Part shown: positions 1 through 5,037 of the stretch, piece by piece
Numbering within the stretch: position 1 is the first letter of the stretch
How the letters are laid out: every line of letters starts with the position of its first letter
From: Acidimicrobiales bacterium
GTDB lineage: Bacteria; Actinomycetota; Acidimicrobiia; Acidimicrobiales; Poriferisodaliceae
Direction of reading: 5' to 3'
DNA: 5,037 nucleotides
Assembly (NCBI GenBank): GCA_020631315.1
Contig: JAHDHM010000051.1
Coordinates: 9,378-14,414, forward strand
Made by a program: the position numbers and the translations under genes
Notes under the pieces: generated by a model
Databases searched by the model: none
Told to the model about the DNA's origin: nothing
What the model saw: only the letters and a program-made list of their open reading frames with translations

Positions 1-1233
1 GGCAACACCGCCAAGTACGGCGTCGACACCTCGCTCGACGGGGTGCGCTGGGGCGACATCCGCGACCGTGTCTTCGGCCGCATCGACCCGATCGCAGCCG
101 GTGGCGAGCAGTACCGGGTCGGTGACGAGACGCCGAACATCACCGTGTTCAAGGGTCACGGCACCTTCGTGGCCGACCGTGTCGGCGAGCAGCGGGTCAT
201 CGAGGTGAACGGCGAGCAGCTGACCGCTCCGACGATCGTCCTCGCCGCCGGTGCACGCACTTACGTGCCGCCGATCCCCGGCATCGACCCGAACCACGAC
301 GCGCCGATCGTGCCCTACGAGACGTCCGACACCGTCATGCGGCTCGACGAACTTCCCGAGTCGATGATCGTGCTCGGCGGCGGCTACATCGCCTCGGAGC
401 TCGGGCACGTGTTCTCGGCCTTCGGGGTCGGCGTCACGATGGTCAACCGCAGCAACGTGCTGCTGCGCAACGAGGACGACGACATCGCCGCCCGCTTCAC
501 CGAGGTCATGTCCTCGCGCATGGACGTGCGGCTCGGCACCCGCCACCACGCCGTCCGCCAGCTCGACGACGGCAAGATCGAGATGACGTATCGCGACCTC
601 GAGCACGACGAGACCCACACCATCGTCGCCGACACGCTGCTGGTCGCCACCGGCCGCGTCCCCAACGCCGACCAGCTCGACGTGGCCGCCGCCGGCGTCG
701 AACTCGACGGTCATCTCGTGAAGGTCGACGCCGCCGGTCGCACGAACGTGCCCGGCATCTGGGCCCTCGGCGACATCTCCAACCCGCATCAGTTGAAGCA
801 CCTCGCCAACCTCGAGATGCGCAACGTGAAGCACAACATCCTCCACCCGGACGATCTGCGCGAGACCGAGTACGGACTCACCCCGCATGCTGTGTTCGGC
901 AACCCGCAGATCGCGTCGGTCGGGCTCACCGAGCGCGACGCCCGCGCACAAGGGCTCGACGTGATGGTCGCGTCGAAGGACTACGGCGCCACCGCGTACG
1001 GCTGGGCGATGGAGGACGACACCAGCTTCGTGAAGCTCGTCGCCGACCGAGGTACACGACAGCTGCTCGGCGCGCACCTCATCGGACCGCAGGCCTCGAC
1101 CCTGATCCAGCAGTTGATCCAGGGCATGGCGTTCGGCCAGACCGTCGACGAGATGGCTGCCGGGTTCATGTACATCCACCCGGCGCTGACCGAGGTCGTC
1201 GAGAACGCGTTGCTCGATTTCCCGAACGACTGA
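1..1233 (+). CDS. mtr: Mycothione reductase (FAD/NADPH disulfide oxidoreductase), 5'-truncated by window edge
   Basis: By family, this flavoenzyme reduces mycothione (oxidised mycothiol) to mycothiol with NADPH in the actinobacterial cytoplasm, the counterpart of glutathione reductase. The frame is open from base 1, and the first in-frame GTG (43) lies inside the conserved protein, so it is not the start. Compared from memory with the Mycobacterium tuberculosis enzyme, about 60 residues are missing, including the first FAD Rossmann motif and the redox-active CxxxxC, which therefore cannot be checked. Visible are VFGRIDPIA (73-99), SDTVMR near the domain hinge, the NADPH-binding Rossmann motif GGGYIASE (376-399), ATGRVPNAD, the second FAD motif ALGDIS (763-780), YGWAMED, and the C-terminal HPALTEVVE with the catalytic His codon at 1177-1179 and its Glu partner. 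The gene ends in LLDFPND and TGA at 1231-1233. These last codons are the first unit of a downstream tandem repeat. The next gene is convergent. The mycothione rather than general disulfide reductase call rests on near-identity of several blocks to the mycobacterial protein. Confidence 0.93.
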   Translation, partial: GNTAKYGVDTSLDGVRWGDIRDRVFGRIDPIAAGGEQYRVGDETPNITVFKGHGTFVADRVGEQRVIEVNGEQLTAPTIVLAAGARTYVPPIPGIDPNHDAPIVPYETSDTVMRLDELPESMIVLGGGYIASELGHVFSAFGVGVTMVNRSNVLLRNEDDDIAARFTEVMSSRMDVRLGTRHHAVRQLDDGKIEMTYRDLEHDETHTIVADTLLVATGRVPNADQLDVAAAGVELDGHLVKVDAAGRTNVPGIWALGDISNPHQLKHLANLEMRNVKHNILHPDDLRETEYGLTPHAVFGNPQIASVGLTERDARAQGLDVMVASKDYGATAYGWAMEDDTSFVKLVADRGTRQLLGAHLIGPQASTLIQQLIQGMAFGQTVDEMAAGFMYIHPALTEVVENALLDFPND

Positions 1234-1379
1234 CGTCGTGCGGGCCGCCTTCGGCGGTGCTCGACTTCCCGAACGACTGACGTCGTGCGGGCCGCCTTCG
1301 GCTGTGCTCGATTTCCCGAACGACTGACGTCGTGCGGGCCGCCTTCGGCGGTGCTCGACTTCCCGAACGACTGACGTCG
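1212..1379. repeat. 47-bp tandem repeat, about 3.6 copies, starting inside the mtr 3' end
   Basis: Units lie at 1212-1258, 1259-1305, 1306-1352 and a partial 27-bp unit at 1353-1379. Each begins gctcga(t/c)ttcccgaacgac, continues tgacgtcgtgcgggcc and ends gccttcggcggt. The first unit encodes the last residues and stop codon of mycothione reductase; the others are non-coding copies of that tail plus 27 bp of downstream sequence. The seventh base of the units alternates T, C, T, C (1218, 1265, 1312, 1359), and unit 2 alone has T at 1303 where units 1 and 3 have G. As a result 1211-1285 and 1305-1379 are identical over 75 bp at a 94-bp offset. The array ends 14 bp before the 3' end of the convergent hydrolase gene. 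Confidence 0.97.
1226..1258. terminator. Paired small hairpins in each repeat unit, possible bidirectional terminator
   Basis: Within repeat unit 1, acgac (1226-1230) pairs with gtcgt (1235-1239) around a TGAC loop that contains the mtr stop codon. Just downstream, ccgcc (1245-1249) pairs with ggcgg (1253-1257) around TTC, with a possible G-U pair extending it to 1244/1258. The same pair of hairpins recurs 94 bp later in unit 3. In unit 2 the second stem is broken by T at 1303, and in the partial unit the first stem loses one pair. There is no U-tract, so these are not classical intrinsic terminators. Their place between convergent genes makes a weak two-way terminator or mRNA 3'-end stabiliser plausible, by inference only. 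Confidence 0.35.
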
Positions 1380-1393
1380 GCCGCGGCGCTCGC

Positions 1394-2179
1394 TCAGGCG
1401 TCGAGCTGCGCGAGGAACGCGCCGAGAGCCGGGTTGACGAGCTCGGGGTGGCTCATGTTCGGCGCATGTGCGGCGCCGGGCACCCGTACCAGCCCACGGC
1501 CGTGGGGCACCGCGGCCTGCAACGACTCGGCATGGGCGATGTCGATCGCCTGGTCGGCCTCGCCGTGGATCGACAGGACCGGGCAGCCGATCTCGCCGAG
1601 ACGATCGGTGATGTCGTCACGGCCGAGCAGGCACTGGGCGGGGAAGGTGATCGAGTTGCGATCCCGCGACTCCCAGATGCCGACCCACTCCTCCATGAGC
1701 GACGGCTCACCGAGGATGAGGCCGGCCACGAACATCCCGACGTCGCCGAGGGGCTCGCCCGACGTCCAGTGGTCGATCATGCCCTGGTAGCCGGCGAGGG
1801 TCTCGTCGTCGTCGACACCGGCCTGGCTGTCGATCAACACGAGGGCACGGACCCGGTCGGGGTGCGCCAACGCGGCACGCAAGGACAGGAAGCCGCCCTG
1901 GCTCATGCCGACGAAGACGGCCTGGTCGATGCCCAGATGGTCGAGCAGCGCAACAGCGTCGTCGGCCGAATCCCAGTAGGTGAACGGTGCAGTGGCCGGG
2001 GTGTCGCCGAAGCCGCGCTCGTCCCACGCGATGCAGCGGTACGACTCCTTCAAGCTCGCGACCTGCTGGTCGAACATCGTGTGGTCCATCAGGAACCCGT
2101 GGCTGAACAGGACCGCCGGTCCGTCACCCCCGTGATCGACGTAGTTGATCGACTGCCCGTTGACTTCAGCCACTGCCAT
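1394..2179 (-). CDS. Alpha/beta-fold hydrolase
   Basis: This is a 261-residue single-domain alpha/beta hydrolase, normal length for the family and probably cytoplasmic, since no signal peptide is seen. The canonical elements appear in order: the oxyanion-hole strand end FSHGFLMD (His27-Gly28), the DERGFGD turn (residues 53-59), the nucleophile elbow GMSQGG with Ser93, a cap region at roughly 120-195, the acid in HGEAD (Asp209), and the catalytic His238 in AAHAPN. The triad Ser93-Asp209-His238 looks complete, so an active esterase, lactonase or C-C hydrolase is expected. Nothing here fixes the substrate. ATG at 2179 is chosen because homologous sequence begins directly after it (VNGQSINYVDHG) and a -10-like TATCTT sits 6 nt upstream; the only SD-like GAGG is 13 nt away. 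The gene is divergent from the small ORF at 2202 and convergent with mycothione reductase, with the repeat array between. Confidence 0.93.
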   Translation of the reverse strand: MAVAEVNGQSINYVDHGGDGPAVLFSHGFLMDHTMFDQQVASLKESYRCIAWDERGFGDTPATAPFTYWDSADDAVALLDHLGIDQAVFVGMSQGGFLSLRAALAHPDRVRALVLIDSQAGVDDDETLAGYQGMIDHWTSGEPLGDVGMFVAGLILGEPSLMEEWVGIWESRDRNSITFPAQCLLGRDDITDRLGEIGCPVLSIHGEADQAIDIAHAESLQAAVPHGRGLVRVPGAAHAPNMSHPELVNPALGAFLAQLDA

Positions 2180-2185
2180 GGGCCG

Positions 2186-2191
2186 AAGATA
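2186..2191 (-). promoter_or_regulatory. -10-like box for the hydrolase gene, likely leaderless
   Basis: On the minus strand TATCTT (TANNNT form) ends 6 nt before the hydrolase ATG at 2179, the spacing expected if transcription starts at or next to the start codon. No convincing -35 box is visible. It shares the TA at 2190-2191 with the opposite-facing box. Confidence 0.45.
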
Positions 2192-2195
2192 GCCT
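2190..2195 (+). promoter_or_regulatory. -10-like box for the small ORF at 2202, likely leaderless
   Basis: TAGCCT (TANNNT form) ends 6 nt before ATG 2202. No Shine-Dalgarno sequence precedes that ATG, which fits a leaderless mRNA. A TTGACT occurs at 2160-2165 but lies 24 bp from the box, too far to be a normal -35. Confidence 0.45.
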
Positions 2196-2201
2196 CAACC
2201 C

Positions 2202-2543
2202 ATGCGTTGGTTCCGGAGAGCGATCGCCACGATCCGTCTTGCATCGCGCCGGACGCCGCCGTCGCCGGCGCAGGAACAGTCGATCGGTCACACCATGCGT
2301 GAGCTCGGTGGACCGTTCGGCCCGACCATCGTCGGCGGCAGCGGCGGGTCGCAGAACGTGCTGAACCAGATCCGCGACGGCCACGACGCCTACCAGAAGT
2401 CGTTCCACCGGCATCTGCCGCCGAGCACCTTCATCTCCGAACGCGACCGTCAGCGAATCAACCAGGCCATGCCGCTGTCCGAGCGTCTCATCGAGGACCA
2501 GGCCGCCGAACGTCAGCTCCGCAAGGACCTCGACCAGCTCTGA
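2202..2543 (+). CDS. Small hypothetical protein, 113 aa
   Basis: I do not recognise a family. The reading frame shows the strong G/C third-position bias of the neighbours and starts at an ATG directly behind a -10-like box, so it is probably a real gene. Residues 1-17 (MRWFRRAIATIRLASRR) are rich in Arg alternating with hydrophobic residues. They could form an amphipathic, membrane- or nucleic-acid-touching helix, but are too short and charged for a clear transmembrane segment or standard signal peptide. A Pro-rich linker (18-23) follows, then a Gly-rich stretch PFGPTIVGGSGGS (38-50), a central part with HDAYQKSFHRHLPP (61-74), and a strongly charged, probably helical C-terminus from about 79 (ERDRQRIN, LIEDQAAERQLRKDLDQ). 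No Cys residues and no catalytic signature are seen. It is divergent from the hydrolase (22-bp gap) and convergent with the dioxygenase. Confidence 0.7.
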   Translation: MRWFRRAIATIRLASRRTPPSPAQEQSIGHTMRELGGPFGPTIVGGSGGSQNVLNQIRDGHDAYQKSFHRHLPPSTFISERDRQRINQAMPLSERLIEDQAAERQLRKDLDQL

Positions 2544-2549
2544 GCCGTC

Positions 2550-2586
2550 TGCTCGCCGGTCCCCGTCGTGTGCTCGCCGGTCCCCG
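2550..2586. repeat. 16-bp direct repeat with 21-bp period
   Basis: The sequence tgctcgccggtccccg occurs at 2550-2565 and again at 2571-2586, separated by tcgtg. It lies in the gap between two convergent genes, and the second copy supplies the left arm of the hairpin at 2573-2595. Confidence 0.9.
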
Positions 2587-2595
2587 CCCGGCGAG
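2573..2595. terminator. GC-rich hairpin between convergent genes
   Basis: CTCGCCGG (2573-2580) pairs perfectly with CCGGCGAG (2588-2595) around a 7-nt loop. It starts 30 bp after the stop of the small ORF and ends 9 bp before the dioxygenase stop, so it could end transcripts from both sides. There is no T-tract on either side, hence only moderate confidence. The first copy of the direct repeat carries the same left arm (2552-2559) and could pair with the right arm as an alternative. Confidence 0.5.
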
Positions 2596-2604
2596 GTGCC
2601 CGGC

Positions 2605-3553
2605 TCAGCCCAAGAGCCCGATGGCCCAGAGTTCCTGGTCCAGGCGGTCACCGGCCGAGATCGCCGAGTAGCGCTGCGGTCGCTCCGGCGTCACCGTCGA
2701 CACCGCCGGCGTCAGGATCGTCCACGGCGTCGGGTGACAGAACTGCACGACGGAGATGCGTTCCTCGTCGCTGTCGGGATCGGCGACCACGCGGTGCCAG
2801 CCGATCGGGATCATCCCGTTCGTCAGATGCTCGAGCATGATGCCGGTGTTGATGATCACGTGCCCCTCGGGCGGGGCGGCATCGACCCAACCGGACTCGG
2901 TCTTCACCTGCAGCCCGCGAGTCGTGGCCCGGGGGAGTGCGGTGATGAGGTTGATGTCGCCGTGCTCGTCGGCCCACACGTGCTGACCACCGTCGGGCGC
3001 CTCGGTCATCGGCGGATAGCGGATCGCACGTGTGAGGTGGGCGCCGTGGGTCGTCATCTCGTCGAAGTACGACTCGTGGGCGCCGATGCCCTCGGCGATG
3101 ATCCGCAGGAACCGCTGTTGGAGATCCGCGAGGCCGGCGTGGAAGTTCAGGAACAGCTCGGTGCAGCCGGGCAGATCCTCCTCGGGCAGCCGCGGCGGCT
3201 GGTAGCGGTTCGCGAACCGTGCGGCGAGCGGATGCGTCGGCGGAAGGGGAGCGCCGAAGTTCAGCATCTCCTTCCAGTCCGGCGTCTCGCTGATGGCCGC
3301 AGTCTCGACCATCAGGCCCGTGTAGCCGCTCTGCCCGCCGGTGTCCGACGCGTCGATCGTCTGTTTGCGTTCGAGCGGCAGGTGGAAGAACTGCTCGAGC
3401 TTGGCGTAGGTCTCGTCGAGCAGCTGCTCGGAGAGGTCGGAGCGTGGGTAGACGAAGCCGGAGGCTGCGCATCACGCCGTCCACGACAGCGGCCCGCTCG
3501 GCGGAGCTGCCCTGTTCGAAGGCGAGGAGGTCGACGTCGAGGATCTCGTCCAT
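2605..3553 (-). pseudogene. Isopenicillin N synthase-like Fe(II)/2-oxoglutarate dioxygenase, frameshifted near its 5' end
   Basis: By family this would be a mononuclear non-haem iron oxygenase using 2-oxoglutarate and O2. The long downstream frame has the full active site: His and Asp of the HxD motif in DEHGDINLIT (codons about 2962 and 2956), the distal His in TNGMIPIGWHRVV (codon 2794-2796), and the 2-oxoglutarate-binding RxS in ERISVVQF (Arg codon near 2760). PDWKEMLNFG and YTGLMVET lie upstream. The N-terminus is in another frame: ATG 3553-3551 begins MDEILDVDLLAFEQG and runs to VVDGVMRS (ending 3464), while GFVYPRSDLSEQ continues in the long frame from 3459. Joining them needs one base fewer or two more between 3464 and 3459; repaired, the protein would be about 315 residues, usual for the family. 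The first in-frame ATG of the long part (3312) would lose about 80 residues. The rest has no other damage, so a recent mutation or a sequencing error is likely. The substrate is unknown. Confidence 0.82.
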
Positions 3554-3574
3554 GCACCCATTGTGCCCACCAGT

Positions 3575-3580
3575 TAGCGT
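3575..3580 (+). promoter_or_regulatory. -10-like box for the acyl-CoA thioesterase gene
   Basis: TAGCGT (TANNNT form) ends 8 nt before the GTG start at 3589, with no Shine-Dalgarno sequence between, which fits a leaderless or near-leaderless transcript. It sits in the 35-bp gap shared with the divergent dioxygenase gene, whose own candidate box is the weaker CACAAT on the minus strand (3560-3565), 6 nt before its ATG. Confidence 0.4.
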
Positions 3581-3588
3581 CGGTCGGC

Positions 3589-4440
3589 GTGACGGCGGCG
3601 CGTGTTCCTCATCCCGATCTTCCGGTCGACGCGTTCGACGACCCGTCGATCCACGACCTGTTGACGCTCGAGCGCCTCGAACACGACGTGTTCCGAGGCT
3701 GGAGCCCCAACCAGGCCCGCACGCGGGTGTTCGGCGGACAGGTCGCGGCGCAAGCCCTCCGGGCAGCACAACAGACGGTCGACGGCGAGCGATGGGCACA
3801 CAGCCTCCACGCCTACTTCCTTCGCGCGGGCGACTGGCGCCAGCCGATCCTGTTCCGCGTCGACCGCATCCGTGACGGCCGCAGCTTCGTCACCCGCCGT
3901 GTGGTCGCCATCCAGTACGGCGAGGCGATCTTCCATCTGGACGTGTCGTTCCAGCCCGACGAGGACGGCTTCGAGTTCGAGTCACCAGCCGCGGTCGAGC
4001 TGCCCGGCGCGCCGCCCGACGATCTGGGCCCCGACGGGTTCGCCGGCATCGTCGACAGCCGCCAGGTCAGTGTCGAGGACACCCCCGAGGGCGAGCGGCC
4101 AGCGAGGTGGATCTGGTTCCGGGTGCCTGGTGTCGATGCCGAGGATCGTGCGTTGTCCACCGCGGGGCTCGTCTATGCGTCGGATCACGGTCCTGTCGGC
4201 GCGGTGAAGCGGGCCCACCTCGGCCAGCCGGGCATCGACAAGACGATGGCCGCGAGCCTCGATCATCTGGTCTGGATCCACCGCCCGACCGATCTGAACG
4301 ACTGGCACTTCTACGACCTGCGCCCGTCGGCGAGCAACGGCGCTCGTGGCCTCGCCCACGGCACCATCCACCGAGCGGACGGCACCCACGTGGCGACGGT
4401 GACCCAGGAGGGGCTCCTCAGGCCGTGGCGGGATCGATGA
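3589..4440 (+). CDS. tesB: Acyl-CoA thioesterase II (TesB family)
   Basis: It hydrolyses acyl-CoA thioesters to free fatty acid and CoA in the cytoplasm, by family. The 283-residue protein has the double hot-dog layout of TesB. The N-terminal half has FRGWSP (35-40), RVFGGQVAAQAL (46-57), HSLHAYFLRAGD (71-82) and RDGRSFVTRRVVAIQ (95-109). The C-terminal half has LVYASDHG, ASLDHLVWIHRP and TQEGLLRP. Compared from memory with Escherichia coli TesB (Asp204, Thr228, Gln278), the matching residues are Asp199, Ser223 and Gln273; the Thr-to-Ser change is conservative, so the enzyme should be active. The start is GTG 3589: homology begins near residue 10 and a -10-like box lies just upstream. The frame stays open far upstream, but that part runs antisense through the dioxygenase gene and does not look like protein. 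The last 23 bp overlap the convergent nucleotidyltransferase gene. Confidence 0.94.
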   Translation: MTAARVPHPDLPVDAFDDPSIHDLLTLERLEHDVFRGWSPNQARTRVFGGQVAAQALRAAQQTVDGERWAHSLHAYFLRAGDWRQPILFRVDRIRDGRSFVTRRVVAIQYGEAIFHLDVSFQPDEDGFEFESPAAVELPGAPPDDLGPDGFAGIVDSRQVSVEDTPEGERPARWIWFRVPGVDAEDRALSTAGLVYASDHGPVGAVKRAHLGQPGIDKTMAASLDHLVWIHRPTDLNDWHFYDLRPSASNGARGLAHGTIHRADGTHVATVTQEGLLRPWRDR

Positions 4441-5026
4441 ACCGACGCCGGTAGGCCTCGGGGTCCGACCAGGCACCGAAGTTCGCGTCGAACTCGGCGA
4501 CCGCCGGGTGCATCCAGTCGTGGGCGCCGTCGCGCACCGCCGACGAACTCACGTGGTGCACGCCGTGGTGCACGTCGATCAGCAGTTCGGCCGGGACCTC
4601 CTGCGGCGGTCGCGGTGCGACGGCCAGCTCGGGGAGCTCGGCCATCGCCTCGTCTCGGGCCGCCTCGGAACCTCCGTAGAACACGGGGTCCTGGATCTGA
4701 TGCCACTTGTCGGCACCCATGATCAGCACGTCGTAGCCGGCGCTGATGTCGACCAGCAGCCGGTCGTCGGTGATCACCAGGTCGAGCCACGGGTGCTGGA
4801 GCACGACGTCGCGCAGCGACTGGATGCGGTGCTCGAATGTCGGGATCGTGATCTCGCCCTTGACCAGCGGCGTGCGTGACACGGCGAGGTGCACCCGATC
4901 GAGCGCCCGCTGTTCGTAGGCAGACTCGACGACTTCGAGGTGTCCGATGGTGAACGGGTTGAACGTGCCGGGATAGACCCCGATCCGCAGACGGCGCCCA
5001 CTGCCACGCTGCTCAATAGCGGGCAT
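4418..5026 (-). CDS. NadD/CoaD-like nucleotidyltransferase (cytidylyltransferase-like fold)
   Basis: This family transfers an adenylyl or cytidylyl group from an NTP to a phosphate, as in NAD synthesis (NadD) or CoA synthesis (CoaD). The 202-residue reading shows the N-terminal nucleotide-binding signature PGTFNPFTIGHL (19-30) with TIGH in the T/HxGH position, LIMGADKWHQIQDP (101-114), and the C-terminal VSSSAVRDGA (159-168). The Thr-type TxGH and the SSSxVR resemble CoaD, while GADKWH and the length above 200 residues resemble NadD-type enzymes, so I leave the substrate open. ATG 5026 is the first start inside the window, about 15 residues before the core strand RIGVYPGTF. The frame stays open to the window edge, so an upstream start is possible. 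It stands alone, apart from the usual nadD neighbours, and overlaps the thioesterase gene tail to tail. Confidence 0.85.
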   Translation of the reverse strand: MPAIEQRGSGRRLRIGVYPGTFNPFTIGHLEVVESAYEQRALDRVHLAVSRTPLVKGEITIPTFEHRIQSLRDVVLQHPWLDLVITDDRLLVDISAGYDVLIMGADKWHQIQDPVFYGGSEAARDEAMAELPELAVAPRPPQEVPAELLIDVHHGVHHVSSSAVRDGAHDWMHPAVAEFDANFGAWSDPEAYRRRFIDPATA

Positions 5027-5037
5027 CGAGGTCGACC

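Noticed and set aside
1212..1379. CRISPR array
   Set aside because: The 47-bp copies are directly adjacent with no unique spacers, and the first copy is coding sequence.
1448..2302. 284-residue plus-strand frame opposite the hydrolase
   Set aside because: The hydrolase on the other strand has a complete catalytic triad and family motifs; this frame has none.
2166..2651. 161-residue minus-strand frame opposite the small ORF
   Set aside because: It overlaps the hydrolase start, the dioxygenase end and the hairpin, and its Arg-rich low-complexity composition is typical of antisense shadows. The plus-strand frame has the better start context.
3455..3475. Programmed ribosomal frameshift in the dioxygenase
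   Set aside because: I see no slippery run, no downstream structure obvious by eye, and no known precedent in this family. A mutation or sequencing error is simpler.
2648..3799. 383-residue open frame on the minus strand
   Set aside because: It holds the true dioxygenase N-terminus (MDEILDVD...) for about 30 codons, but the rest is an Arg/Pro-rich shadow of the dioxygenase and the antisense of the thioesterase start.
2596..4440. One 614-residue open frame on the plus strand
   Set aside because: Only the part from GTG 3589 looks like protein (TesB). The upstream part is antisense to the dioxygenase, open because of the GC-rich codon pattern.
1394..4440. A biosynthetic cluster built from hydrolase, dioxygenase and thioesterase
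   Set aside because: The genes are not co-directional, there is no core synthase, and all three are common single enzymes.
1..5037. Mobile element, defence system or other new multi-gene system
   Set aside because: No transposase, integrase, terminal inverted repeats, toxin-antitoxin pair or nuclease motif was seen, and composition looks uniform across the window.

Overview
The window is high-GC, almost fully coding bacterial DNA that looks actinobacterial. The strongest taxonomic clue is a mycothione reductase, because mycothiol is made almost only by Actinobacteria. Other clues are the strong G/C preference at third codon positions, the absence of clear Shine-Dalgarno sequences before the gene starts, and TANNNT boxes placed a few bases before start codons, as in leaderless actinobacterial transcripts. 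The style of the proteins would suit Acidimicrobiia (Ilumatobacter-like), but that finer placement is inference only.

Layout: (1) 1-1233 (+), mycothione reductase without its N-terminus, cut by the window edge. (2) 1212-1379, a 47-bp tandem repeat of about 3.6 copies that begins inside the last codons of that gene. (3) 1394-2179 (-), an alpha/beta hydrolase. (4) 2202-2543 (+), a small protein of unknown function, divergent from the hydrolase across 22 bp holding two back-to-back -10-like boxes. (5) 2550-2595, a short direct repeat and a GC-rich hairpin. (6) 2605-3553 (-), an isopenicillin N synthase-like Fe(II)/2-oxoglutarate dioxygenase whose frame breaks near 3460-3464. (7) 3589-4440 (+), an acyl-CoA thioesterase II (TesB type). 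(8) 4418-5026 (-), a nucleotidyltransferase of the NadD/CoaD fold that overlaps the thioesterase tail to tail by 23 bp.

The six genes alternate strictly in strand (+ - + - + -), so no operon is visible and each gene is probably transcribed alone. I see no shared pathway: thiol redox homeostasis, acyl-CoA hydrolysis, a possible NAD or CoA-type nucleotidyl transfer, and two enzymes of unknown substrate. No mobile element, CRISPR array, tRNA, rRNA or defence/biosynthetic system was found. The points most worth a second look are the nested tandem repeat over the mycothione reductase stop codon, the dioxygenase frameshift, and the compact divergent promoter region.
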